This document shows positions 42,572 through 50,184 of a stretch of 60,024 bases of DNA, in pieces. Location: assembly GCA_039024315.1 (NCBI GenBank), contig JBCCQN010000021.1:1-60024 (forward strand), written 5' to 3'. A program made the translations under genes and the position numbers. The DNA comes from JBCAWW01 sp039024315. Its GTDB lineage: Bacteria > Bacteroidota > Bacteroidia > J057. The first letter of the stretch is position 1. Every line of letters begins with the position of its first letter. The notes beneath the pieces are model-generated. The model was given only the letters and a program-made list of their open reading frames with translations. It was not told where the DNA came from and made no database searches.

Positions 42572-43697
42572 CGTATCGATTTTGGACAGGCCGTGCGTAC
42601 ATGGCGATAAATTGTTCGCTTAACTGCTCTTCTGGACCTTGGACTTCTTTCAACCTTTTTGCTAAGTGTTGGAGGAAGGCATCTTTTTCAGAAGGAGTGT
42701 AGTATTTGGCATAGGTATCAGTCCCATTCTGGAGGTCAGCAGCTACATAATGGGTGGGCCAAAGTTGATAAAGCGATTGAATCTTACGATCAAGAAATTG
42801 TTTGAAATTTTTGAACCAATCGTTCCGCTTAGCGGGATCTCCTAAAGACGCATAATCAGCTATACTCAATGGCTCACCAATGGCCATATTGATACGACCT
42901 TTATAATCACGGATTCCTCGTATAATTGCCATTTTGTCGCTCTTATCATAGAGCTCTCCATTGCGAGTCGAGACTATTTCAGCGGCTTTTAGCATATCGC
43001 AGGGCTCATATTCATAGGATATCGCCATTGGGATGATATTGAGAGCCAAAAAGCTTTGGATCAAGTCATCTGAGCCTGACATAGCTAGCATCTTCAACAA
43101 TGCCGTTTGAGTTTCGTCATTGCCATCTTTGGTGCGTCCACTTTTCTGGGCGATCCAAACAGACTCTTTTTCTTCTAAAAGTGAGCTGCGGATGTAGTTG
43201 GAAAGCCTTCTGCTGTAAGGAATTAGCTGATTACGCGCTAGTGAACGGTGTACAATGAAACTTTTATTGAGCTTCATCAAGTCTGTAACCAAAGAGGAAA
43301 CGAGGAGATTATCCCCTATGGCAATTAAAGTTGTAGGTAACTTACGTTGGTGCCGCTGTTCATTAAATATCCCCGGATCCAGTATGATGTCGCGGTGATT
43401 ACTGATAAACAAATGTGTTTGAGAGGCATCTAGTTCGGCTAGGCCGCTTACCATTAGTTGGCCGGCTGAGGCTGAAATCATCCTTCTGATAGCTTCGCCG
43501 ATATACTTTTCTTGCAGCTCTGCTGTGCTGTTGACCTGAGAAAAATTTTGTTGAATCTCTTCGGGTGTTAACTCTGGGAAAAACACCCCCATCATCACAA
43601 ACAGAGAGGTCTTACTGGTAAGGCGCTTCATGACCTCTGGTACCTCCTCATCCGTGTAAGGACGGATCTCCTCAAAGTCAAAGGGTTTTGGGTTCAT
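42567..43697 (-). CDS. Glycerolipid acyltransferase-like protein (PlsC/PlsB family)
   Basis: The 376-residue protein has the acyltransferase motif LFISNHRDIILDPG at about 96-109, whose NHx(n)D His and Asp form the catalytic pair. A downstream basic PxxxG-type region and the C-terminal stretch (IAIYEYEPCDMLKAAE-like) are also consistent with the family. It most likely acylates glycerol-phosphate or lysophospholipid. No membrane helix is obvious. It is convergent with DUF6909, the two stop codons being 100 bp apart inside one repeat. It is upstream of DUF3570 on the same strand, 60 bp apart, but the relation is unclear. A hairpin-AACGAT element is at 42819-42835. Confidence 0.78.
   Translation of the reverse strand: MNPKPFDFEEIRPYTDEEVPEVMKRLTSKTSLFVMMGVFFPELTPEEIQQNFSQVNSTAELQEKYIGEAIRRMISASAGQLMVSGLAELDASQTHLFISNHRDIILDPGIFNEQRHQRKLPTTLIAIGDNLLVSSLVTDLMKLNKSFIVHRSLARNQLIPYSRRLSNYIRSSLLEEKESVWIAQKSGRTKDGNDETQTALLKMLAMSGSDDLIQSFLALNIIPMAISYEYEPCDMLKAAEIVSTRNGELYDKSDKMAIIRGIRDYKGRINMAIGEPLSIADYASLGDPAKRNDWFKNFKQFLDRKIQSLYQLWPTHYVAADLQNGTDTYAKYYTPSEKDAFLQHLAKRLKEVQGPEEQLSEQFIAMYARPVQNRYA
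42819..42835 (-). repeat. Hairpin-AACGAT element in coding sequence (stem CCGC/GCGG, loop TAA)
   Basis: On the minus strand it reads CCGC-TAA-GCGG-AACGAT, in frame (encodes DPAKRNDW). Confidence 0.4.
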
Positions 43698-43757
43698 GCG
43701 GCGAAATTATAAAATTTAGGCCATATAGGCTTGCATTAATATCTCAACGACTGTGAG

Positions 43758-44921
43758 CTATAGTTTCCAGCTTAGGTTAAGGCCAAAAATATTGGCTTTT
43801 AAGCCATCAGAACGCCGATAATGACCATATCTCAAACTGAGGCTTTTGAGCATAGCAAGCCGTTTGTTACCGGCCTTGAATCGCAATAAGCCATACAAGG
43901 GCGAAAAACGAACTCCCGCTCCAAAACGGTGAGATTGAAAAGCCGAGAGGTCAAAATCAGAGGTCCAATAATCGACCCCATTGACATGCTCATTAAAAGG
44001 AGCAAAAAAGTAGGCGGCTGTTTGAGTGTGAAAGCGATAGTAAGGGAGGAGAGTTAGACTGAAATGTAGCTTGAGCGGTACTTCCAATCTTAGGGTATGC
44101 GCTTGTATATCAAAATTGTCAAAATAGTAGCGATAATAGCTGCGAAACACGAGCCAATCCGTAGCAAACCAGTTGAGACGTAGGCCTAGTGGGTATTTGA
44201 GTCGCCAAAGCGGAAACTTTTCCACCCTTGGCAAGCTCTCGCCTTGAAAATATACTCGATGAAATGGAGTGGAAAGTAAGCCTTGCTGAACGACTAACTC
44301 CGCTCCGAGGGAGGCTTGGATTTTAGGACTTATAATCTGTCCCCAGTTAGCGGCTAAGTTGAAGGAACGTCTCCGATCTGTAGGTACGCTGACCAAGCCA
44401 GGGCCTCTCAATTCTTCAGGAAAGATCACAATCCAAGTATCAAAATAGGCTTGAGCATTGAGGCTCAGTGATCGATTTTGGTCTTTGGATAGCCAGCCCC
44501 AACTCGCGCTGAGAGATTTGGACAGATAATCGGATTCAACACTCATACCCGCTCCTATACCCGCTTCATACTGACTGCCCCATTTGCGTTGGTAGGCTAG
44601 TTGTAAGCTGGCCCGACTGTCTCTACGTGAAGCCGAAGAAACGTAGCTGTCTATCTTATCCGTTGAGGCCGAAGTGTAATGATTGATATCAGTTTGTGCC
44701 CTGAGGCTTTGGACACTGTCCAGGGGGACGCTCACCACAATTTTACCGGCGCGATCCCTCAGCTCTTCTGTCCCTTGGCCGCCCGTAACGGCGGAGTGTA
44801 TCCCATCTTGCTCATAATAATTGAAGAGAAAATCGACTTCTATCGTTTTGGGAATACTGTCAACTTGGGCAAAGCTTTTAATCAGACTAAATATAAACGA
44901 GAGGATAAGCAGGCTGCGCAT
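43758..44921 (-). CDS. DUF3570 outer-membrane protein
   Basis: The start at ATG 44921 gives a signal peptide (MRSLLILSFIFSLIKSFAQ); the open frame reaches 44957. The mature protein begins IEVDFLFNYYEQDGIHSAVTGGQGTEELRD, the characteristic DUF3570 N-terminus, and continues with strands typical of a large beta-barrel (alternating aromatic and polar residues, ending WKL). DUF3570 genes are often found near DUF4266 and ApbE genes. Here DUF4266/ApbE lies just 1.4 kb away but is separated by two plus-strand genes, so the usual adjacency appears to be interrupted. Confidence 0.83.
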   Translation of the reverse strand: MRSLLILSFIFSLIKSFAQVDSIPKTIEVDFLFNYYEQDGIHSAVTGGQGTEELRDRAGKIVVSVPLDSVQSLRAQTDINHYTSASTDKIDSYVSSASRRDSRASLQLAYQRKWGSQYEAGIGAGMSVESDYLSKSLSASWGWLSKDQNRSLSLNAQAYFDTWIVIFPEELRGPGLVSVPTDRRRSFNLAANWGQIISPKIQASLGAELVVQQGLLSTPFHRVYFQGESLPRVEKFPLWRLKYPLGLRLNWFATDWLVFRSYYRYYFDNFDIQAHTLRLEVPLKLHFSLTLLPYYRFHTQTAAYFFAPFNEHVNGVDYWTSDFDLSAFQSHRFGAGVRFSPLYGLLRFKAGNKRLAMLKSLSLRYGHYRRSDGLKANIFGLNLSWKL

Positions 44922-44989
44922 AGAGACAAAATTAAAGGGCAAGAAAACCGTTTGCAAATCCTAGCGTGGACTTCTAATTTAGAATAAGT

Positions 44990-45814
44990 ATGAAAACAAT
45001 CATCTTCTACTGGACGCTCTGCTCAAGCCTTTTGCTGCCTCTGACTATTTGGGGACAATCTGATGGGCAGTTTCAACTGAGCTTACGCTTAGAGTATGAG
45101 GCTTCCTTGCTACAAGGTTTCGATCTAAACGACTTTTATCGTTCTCACAACGACTATTATGCGTCCTCTGCTGCGCAGTTTTTTGATACGCTGGCTGCTT
45201 CAGAGCTGAGTCATCCTGCCTTAGGTTTGGGAGGACGTTTCACTATGGGGGATGATTTTGGCTTTTCTAGTGGCTTGTTTCTGACCTATGGTCGCAAGAG
45301 TGTCCGTCGAGAGGCGCGCTTCCTGACCAATATTGTGACCCGAACAGACTTATTGACGCGGGATGTCAATCTGCAATTTGACGTGGGCTTTCACATTCAA
45401 CGCAAATTTTTCTTGCACGGGCATATAGCGGGTCGTTTTCGCAAAAATGTCTTTGATATAGGTTACATCTATCCCGATGGCTCTTTTAGTCTGGGCAATG
45501 AGTACGATATCCTTGGCGTTTATCAGTCCAATACTACCACCCTAGACGCTGGTGCTAATCTGGCCTTTAAGATCAAAAAAGTCTATATCCCGATTGGGAT
45601 TAGCTGGCCTCTCAATTTTGCTACGGATGATGGTTTGCTGACACTACAAGATTTTGATATCAGGCAGGCTCGTTGGGCAGAGGTACCGAGGGATTTTAGA
45701 CAGTGGGCCAATGATCCTGCTAACCTAGATCCTCGTGAGCAACTGGTAAGAAGTCAAAGTTTTCAAGCCATAAGGCTCAATATCGGCATTGAATATTGGT
45801 TTGGTGCTAACTAA
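44990..45814 (+). CDS. Outer-membrane beta-barrel protein
   Basis: The 274-residue protein has a signal peptide (MKTIIFYWTLCSSLLLPLTIWGQ) and alternating strands with aromatic girdles, ending in IGIEYWFGAN. The strand pattern is that of a beta-barrel (porin-like) protein. I recognise no named family. It is divergent from DUF3570 and 7 bp upstream of a lipoprotein gene, forming a two-gene plus-strand unit inserted between DUF3570 and DUF4266. Confidence 0.7.
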   Translation: MKTIIFYWTLCSSLLLPLTIWGQSDGQFQLSLRLEYEASLLQGFDLNDFYRSHNDYYASSAAQFFDTLAASELSHPALGLGGRFTMGDDFGFSSGLFLTYGRKSVRREARFLTNIVTRTDLLTRDVNLQFDVGFHIQRKFFLHGHIAGRFRKNVFDIGYIYPDGSFSLGNEYDILGVYQSNTTTLDAGANLAFKIKKVYIPIGISWPLNFATDDGLLTLQDFDIRQARWAEVPRDFRQWANDPANLDPREQLVRSQSFQAIRLNIGIEYWFGAN

Positions 45815-45821
45815 GCGACTC

Positions 45822-46286
45822 ATGAAAAAATATCATCTCAACATACTCATACTTAGCTGCGTCTTATTGGCACTTTCCACTACAGCTTGCCGAGACAAGC
45901 AACAGCGTTATCTCCAGCGACTGGAGGGTAAATGGAATTTGGCTTCAGAAACGGTAACCATTATCAATCCCGACGGTACCGTCAACTTTGAGTCAGAAGA
46001 ATTTGACGTAGGTGAGCTGTCTTTGACCAATGAGCAGGGCCTAGACTTCTTTCTCGAATACACCCTGACCCTCAACGATGGAACTGTATTAGCGGGCCCC
46101 CTACCTTTCCAAAATGATGAGCAAAACAAACGGATCATTTTCTATAATTATTTCTGTAGCGACCCCTTTGACTGTGATCTAGTGGCGACGGTGGAAGAAG
46201 ATAAATCCAGCCGACAGGTTTGGAATTGGTATCGACCCTTTGGGAGCGGAAGCCATCGTCGCGTAAGCTGGGTTTTTGAACGCTAG
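45822..46286 (+). CDS. Lipocalin-like small lipoprotein
   Basis: The likely start is ATG 45822, giving a lipoprotein signal MKKYHLNILILSCVLLALS…TTAC (Cys 23); the open frame reaches 45789 inside the preceding gene. The 154-residue product has the pattern LEGKWNLASETVTI and later strands with Trp-rich turns, reminiscent of the small lipocalin-like lipoproteins of Bacteroidota. It is convergent with the DUF4266 gene; their stop codons are a few bases apart with no terminator between, so some read-through overlap is possible. Confidence 0.65.
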   Translation: MKKYHLNILILSCVLLALSTTACRDKQQRYLQRLEGKWNLASETVTIINPDGTVNFESEEFDVGELSLTNEQGLDFFLEYTLTLNDGTVLAGPLPFQNDEQNKRIIFYNYFCSDPFDCDLVATVEEDKSSRQVWNWYRPFGSGSHRRVSWVFER

Positions 46287-46290
46287 CGGA

Positions 46291-46512
46291 CTAATTACAG
46301 CCGCATCCACCTCCTACTTTACCACCATTGATGCCTGCGGCTCCTTCGCGATAAGAGGCAACATTGATCTCATAAGCTTGAATCTTAGCATCTTCCAATT
46401 GCATGTCCTCATCGTTTAGATACATCTTTTGATAAGAGGCCACTGAGACGCAACTGCTCAGACTTGTTGCTAGTACAAAAAGGAGTAAACAGGCTCTAAC
46501 GATCTTTTTCAT
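46291..46512 (-). CDS. DUF4266 small lipoprotein
   Basis: The 73-residue protein has a lipoprotein signal with Cys 21 (…LSSC) and the DUF4266 tail AYEINVASYREGAAGINGGK followed by GGGCGCN at the end. Function is unknown, but the GGGCGCN tail is a hallmark of the family and the small size is normal. The start overlaps the ApbE stop by 4 nt (46509-46512, ATGA), indicating translational coupling. It is the last gene of the four-gene redox/flavin operon. Confidence 0.88.
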   Translation of the reverse strand: MKKIVRACLLLFVLATSLSSCVSVASYQKMYLNDEDMQLEDAKIQAYEINVASYREGAAGINGGKVGGGCGCN

Positions 46513-47543
46513 GGCTTTTTACTTCTTAGCTTGAGTTGGTAGGTAGTGTTTTCGCCTGCGGCGGAACGCTCAATTTCGATCCCTTGGGAGCTGAGCAATT
46601 CGTCCTCATCCGTCAAAAGAAGGCCTTCGACATCCTTGAGCTGGTTGATCAGGGCTAGACCTTTTTCTCTTCCCAAGACAAAAACCGAAGTCGCTAATGC
46701 ATCGGCGAGCTCTGCATCGGGACAAAGTATAGTTACGCTTTTCAATCCTGAAACGGGCCAGCCAGTCTTAGGGTTGATGATGTGAGCGTAGCGTTTACCT
46801 TCGATCATGGCAAAGCGTTCATAATCACCCGAAGTTACTACGGCTAGGTCTTTGATACCTAACCAAGCGAGCATTTTTTCTTCAGATTTGGGATCAGCAA
46901 TTCCAATGCGCCAAAGCTCGCGTTCCGCAGGGCGGCCCCAACAAATAATATCTCCTCCAGCATTGACCAAGCCGCTTTTTATGCCCATCTGGTGCATCAG
47001 CAAAGAAGCCCGATTGGCCGCATACCCCTTCCCGATACCGCCAAAACCAATTTTCATCCCCTTTTCCAACAAAAATACACTTGTGTCTTGGGGGTTAAGT
47101 TGGATGTTTTCATAGTTGATTTTGCTGACAGAGGCGTTGATTGCAGAATCAGTGGGTAGGCCTTGCATACTACCGTCAAACTTCCATATCCGATCAGCAG
47201 AGGCAAAACTAATGTCAAAAGCTCCTTCGGTCAGCTTGGCAATCTTTAGAGAGCGATTGATGAGGCTATACAGCTCCCAATCTACTTTCACGGCTTTGAT
47301 CCCAGCCTGTCGATTGATTTCGCTGGTCTGAGAGTTTTTGTCCCAAGAAGAGATCAAGTTTTCGATGCGTTGAATCTCCTTGAGGCCGGCTCGTACCGCA
47401 GCGCGATTGAGACTATCGTTCGGCGATGTAGCCGTAAGCCCAAACTGAGATCCCATCATACCCGCACTCTTACGATAGGTCAGATTTTGCTGAGCAATGA
47501 GGCAAGCCGGCAAAAGGAGGAGAATGAGGAGAAGTCTTCTCAT
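46509..47543 (-). CDS. apbE: FAD:protein FMN transferase (ApbE family)
   Basis: The enzyme attaches FMN to a Thr/Ser of an exported target protein, using FAD. The 344-residue protein starts at ATG 47543 (signal MRRLLLILLLLPACLIAQ); a GTG 6 bases upstream is also open. Family motifs include GGIGKGYAANRA near residue 170, VNAGGDIICWG near 195, and AELADALATSVFVLG near 275 with the metal-binding Asp-Ala-x-x-Thr. Length and order are typical. It overlaps the beta-barrel gene upstream and DUF4266 downstream by 4 nt each (ATGA). The flavinylation target is not obvious in this window. A hairpin-AACGCT element overlaps its 3-prime end. Confidence 0.93.
   Translation of the reverse strand: MRRLLLILLLLPACLIAQQNLTYRKSAGMMGSQFGLTATSPNDSLNRAAVRAGLKEIQRIENLISSWDKNSQTSEINRQAGIKAVKVDWELYSLINRSLKIAKLTEGAFDISFASADRIWKFDGSMQGLPTDSAINASVSKINYENIQLNPQDTSVFLLEKGMKIGFGGIGKGYAANRASLLMHQMGIKSGLVNAGGDIICWGRPAERELWRIGIADPKSEEKMLAWLGIKDLAVVTSGDYERFAMIEGKRYAHIINPKTGWPVSGLKSVTILCPDAELADALATSVFVLGREKGLALINQLKDVEGLLLTDEDELLSSQGIEIERSAAGENTTYQLKLRSKKP
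46553..46570 (+). repeat. Hairpin-AACGCT element (stem CGCC/GGCG, loop TGC)
   Basis: CGCC-TGC-GGCG-G-AACGCT lies within the C-terminal coding part of the ApbE gene. Confidence 0.5.
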
Positions 47544-48184
47544 AGACACAAACGAATACCGGTGAAAATACCTATACTATAAATGTTTTGCTGGAGGTCG
47601 CGAAAAACGGGTTGTTCGTAATTGATAATTTGGCGGATGTAACGTGGCCGGAAGTACCATTGAAAGTGCGGACCTAGTTTGGCGCTAAGTTCTAACCCAA
47701 AGTTATAATGCCAAGGCGCTTTACTGATTTCGGGCTCGGGAATGGTGGCATTGGAAAAGAAGCCACCGATATTGAAAAAGGGACTCATACTAAACCTAGG
47801 CTGATCCACAAAAAGATATTCTACCCCCAATTGATAGAGCCAGATATCGACACCTTCTCCCTCGGTTTGAATACGGTAGCGAGAAAAATTACCACGCGCA
47901 TTGTCGGTTCCGATCAAAACATTGTCGTCAAAGTAGCGATAACCACCGCCTAAGCTAAAGCGCCATTTTTGATGTTGATAGGACAAAGAGAGTTCGGCTG
48001 GCATAAAAAAAGCCAAGTGCGAACGATCGTAGCCTTGGTGGAAGTCGGTGAGGGTATCATTGTACCCATTGTTTTGCACCCACCAGCCAATTTCGCCCCC
48101 AGATCCGAGTTCGATACTTAACTGGGCCTGTAATGGGCTAAAGGAAAATAAAAAGCTAAGCCAAAAGAGTACGGTTGGTTTCAT
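47540..48184 (-). CDS. Outer-membrane beta-barrel protein of the ApbE operon
   Basis: The 214-residue protein has a signal peptide (MKPTVLFWLSFLFSFSPLQAQ) and about eight to ten amphipathic strands, with final residues IGIFTGIRLCL. The family is not recognised by me. Its start overlaps the thioredoxin stop by 4 nt (48181-48184), and its stop overlaps the ApbE start by 4 nt (47540-47543). It is thus a fixed member of the operon, perhaps an outer-membrane receptor or structural protein for the flavinylated partner. Confidence 0.7.
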   Translation of the reverse strand: MKPTVLFWLSFLFSFSPLQAQLSIELGSGGEIGWWVQNNGYNDTLTDFHQGYDRSHLAFFMPAELSLSYQHQKWRFSLGGGYRYFDDNVLIGTDNARGNFSRYRIQTEGEGVDIWLYQLGVEYLFVDQPRFSMSPFFNIGGFFSNATIPEPEISKAPWHYNFGLELSAKLGPHFQWYFRPRYIRQIINYEQPVFRDLQQNIYSIGIFTGIRLCL

Positions 48185-48579
48185 GGCCTATTTGCTTGGA
48201 TAAATTGTATAAAGGCTTCGGCTCCGCCGGAACGATAAGCAGTGCGGGCCAATTCTTGGCCTTCAGCATCAAGCAACAAGACTAGGGGAAATTCTCCTTT
48301 TGGATTGTAGCGTTGCGCGAGGCGCTCATTATGAAGCTTTTGCTCATCTGGCAGGCGATTTTTACGGCTACGCGGAAAGTCTGCTTTGAGGAGGATAAGT
48401 TCGCTTTCAGCGAACGCTAAGAAACTGGAGTCTTGAAAAACTTCTCGTTCTAATTGGATGCAGGGCCGGCACCAGTCAGAGCCAGAAAAGACAAGTAAAA
48501 TGGGTTTTTGTTCTTCTAAGGCTAGGTCTTGCGCCTGTTGGAAACTGGTCAGCCAAATGAGGAGTAATGCTACTGCCAC
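48181..48579 (-). CDS. Thioredoxin-fold exported protein (TlpA/DsbD-gamma-like)
   Basis: The 132-residue frame starts at GTG 48579. It contains the redox motif GSDWCRPC (Cys 37 and Cys 40) after KPILLVFSGS, and the fold continues with FPLVLLLDAEGQELART. A hydrophobic N-terminus (VALLLIWLTSFQQAQ) looks like a signal sequence. The positive residues that would precede it (KIRKK) lie upstream in frame but without any ATG, so the true start is uncertain. It is the first gene of the four-gene operon and probably keeps a periplasmic partner reduced. Confidence 0.78.
   Translation of the reverse strand: MAVALLLIWLTSFQQAQDLALEEQKPILLVFSGSDWCRPCIQLEREVFQDSSFLAFAESELILLKADFPRSRKNRLPDEQKLHNERLAQRYNPKGEFPLVLLLDAEGQELARTAYRSGGAEAFIQFIQANRP
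48219..48236 (+). repeat. Hairpin-AACGAT element (stem CGGC/GCCG, loop TCC)
   Basis: CGGC-TCC-GCCG-G-AACGAT lies within the thioredoxin-fold gene. Confidence 0.4.
48402..48418 (+). repeat. Hairpin-AACGCT element (stem CGCT/AGCG, loop TTC)
   Basis: CGCT-TTC-AGCG-AACGCT lies within the thioredoxin-fold gene, in frame (encodes LAFAESEL). Confidence 0.55.
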
Positions 48580-48658
48580 CTTTTTTCTGATTTTGGTGAA
48601 TCTAGGGAAAAAGTCTCGCCAAATCTATTTACAAATAGAGGAAATTACTCAGCGAACG

Positions 48659-49705
48659 CTATTTTCCGTTTCTTATACTAGATTGACGTAATTTAAGTTC
48701 AGTTGGTAGCTCTATAAACTGAAAATTTACTTCAAGATTGTTTTTTGAGGCATTAATTTCTTGTAATAGTAACTCGATGGCTTTTTTTCCCATTTCGAGG
48801 CTAGGCTGAGCGACTGAGCTCAAGGGCGGATCAACGATGGCCGAAACCTGCCAATCACTAAAGCCTGCGATCAGAATATCGTCGGGTACTTTAACCCCTT
48901 GAGATTTGAGCCCGTCGATAGCGCCAATGGCTACACTATCGGTGATGCAAAAGATGGCATCTACATCTGGAGAGGATGCGAGTAGTCTTTTGGCAAACGC
49001 GCGGCCTTCGGCGATGGTGATATCTTTGGTATCATAGATAAGTTTCTCATCAAATGTCAGACTATGATCTTTGAGGGCTTGCAGATAGCCATTGTAACGG
49101 TTGCGCGAGGTGTAAGCCATCATAGGACCTCGAAAGTGGGCGATCCTTTTTGCTCCCTGCTCGATCAAATGGCTTACCATCTGGTAGGCACCTTGATAGT
49201 CATTGACAGCGACTTTGGAAGTCTGAGCCATGTTTGCTTGTTGGGGAACTTTATCAAAGAAGACCACTGGAACCCCCGTATTGAGAAAATCTTCAAAATG
49301 ACTGAGCGATTCGGTATGATGGGCCAAGGAGACGAGTAGTCCATCGACCCTGCTATTGAATAACGCATTAGCATCGGCGACTTCTTTTTCGTAAGACTCG
49401 TCCGATTGGCAAATCATCACTCGGTAGTCTGAGTCATAAGCTACCTGCATAATGCCCTTGATGACGGAGGAGAAAAAGTGATTGACAATTTCGGGGATGA
49501 TGACGCCAATCACCCTAGATTCTTGTTTGCGCAATCCAGCCGCCATGGTGTTGGGCCGGTAGTTCAATTCTTTAGCTAAGGCTAGGACTTTTTGCTTAGT
49601 AGCCTTGCTGATATCGGGATAGTCTTTGAGGGCTCTAGAGACAGTGGCAGTGCTGATACCAAGCTCTTTGGCGAGATCGGATAATGTGATCTGACGTTTG
49701 TTCAT
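48659..49705 (-). CDS. LacI-family transcriptional regulator
   Basis: The 348-residue protein starts at ATG 49705 (MNKRQITLSDLAKELGIST…); a TTG at 49714 would add three residues. The N-terminal helix-turn-helix and hinge helix are at about 4-56 (TLSDLAKELGISTATVSRAL … YRPNTMAAGLR). A type 1 periplasmic-binding-protein-like sensor domain follows, with VIGVIIPEIVNHFFSSV and DAIFCITDSVAIGAIDGL. It binds a sugar or related effector. Divergent susC lies 479 bp away, and a 28-bp dyad operator at 49784-49811 is placed between. It likely represses, or in some Bacteroidota activates, its own promoter and the susC operon. Confidence 0.94.
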   Translation of the reverse strand: MNKRQITLSDLAKELGISTATVSRALKDYPDISKATKQKVLALAKELNYRPNTMAAGLRKQESRVIGVIIPEIVNHFFSSVIKGIMQVAYDSDYRVMICQSDESYEKEVADANALFNSRVDGLLVSLAHHTESLSHFEDFLNTGVPVVFFDKVPQQANMAQTSKVAVNDYQGAYQMVSHLIEQGAKRIAHFRGPMMAYTSRNRYNGYLQALKDHSLTFDEKLIYDTKDITIAEGRAFAKRLLASSPDVDAIFCITDSVAIGAIDGLKSQGVKVPDDILIAGFSDWQVSAIVDPPLSSVAQPSLEMGKKAIELLLQEINASKNNLEVNFQFIELPTELKLRQSSIRNGK

Positions 49706-49783
49706 ATATACCAAGCCCCTTTTAGTGTGTGTAGAGAATATTTTGTCGCAATGTCAGAAAAAAAATACAAATTTTTTTGAGGA

Positions 49784-49811
49784 CCGAAAAGGTTTACGTA
49801 ATCGTTTTCGG
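49784..49811. promoter_or_regulatory. LacI-type operator (28-bp near-perfect dyad)
   Basis: The arms CCGAAAA (49784-49790) and TTTTCGG (49805-49811) are perfectly inverted, and the central TTTACGTAA is symmetric around ACGT. Twenty-four of 28 positions obey the dyad. The LacI family binds such CG-centred palindromes. It is 79 bp from the regulator start and 373 bp from susC. Confidence 0.78.
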
Positions 49812-50008
49812 TTGTCTTGACACAAGCTAGGGGCCTCATCTGTCTTGTTTCATATAGAAAAAAAAACAAACTTGAAGAGAGAAAGCTGATACTTTAAGGC
49901 CACGGAGTGATACCTATCGGCGTTTAAAGAGCAAGTTTCCTGATATTAAAAACAATTGATAGACTACTGTATTCGCGTTATTTACTCCTAACTCTACTCT
50001 AAATCGAA

Positions 50009-50041
50009 AGCCTGTCATTCATGCTGAGAATGTTGCAGGCT
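50009..50041 (+). other. Hairpin in the susC leader
   Basis: AGCCTG and CAGGCT pair, with an inner CATTC/GAATG stem and a 7-nt loop. It has no T run. Confidence 0.5.
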
Positions 50042-50077
50042 AATGTTGTAGTAAATAGGCTCGCACTGGGCCGGCTG

Positions 50078-50094
50078 CTAGTGATATTCACTAG
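50078..50094 (+). other. Second hairpin in the susC leader
   Basis: CTAGTGA-TAT-TCACTAG is a perfect 7-bp stem with a 3-nt loop, about 90 bp before the susC ATG. Confidence 0.5.
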
Positions 50095-50184
50095 GCAAAG
50101 GGGCATTTTCCGCTTTTATGGTGGTTAAACAATGGTTAAAAGATTTTAGCCTAACTGATAAACTAAGTTTAACTACTATTAATT

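Larger units (their letters stand above)
49706..50184. promoter_or_regulatory. Divergent regulatory region between lacI-type gene and susC
   Basis: The 479-bp region holds the dyad operator (49784-49811) and two structured hairpins (about 50009-50041 and 50078-50094), then an AT-rich stretch up to the susC ATG. No gene or clear TAnnTTTG box was found in the susC-proximal part, so susC probably has a long structured leader. Confidence 0.6.
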
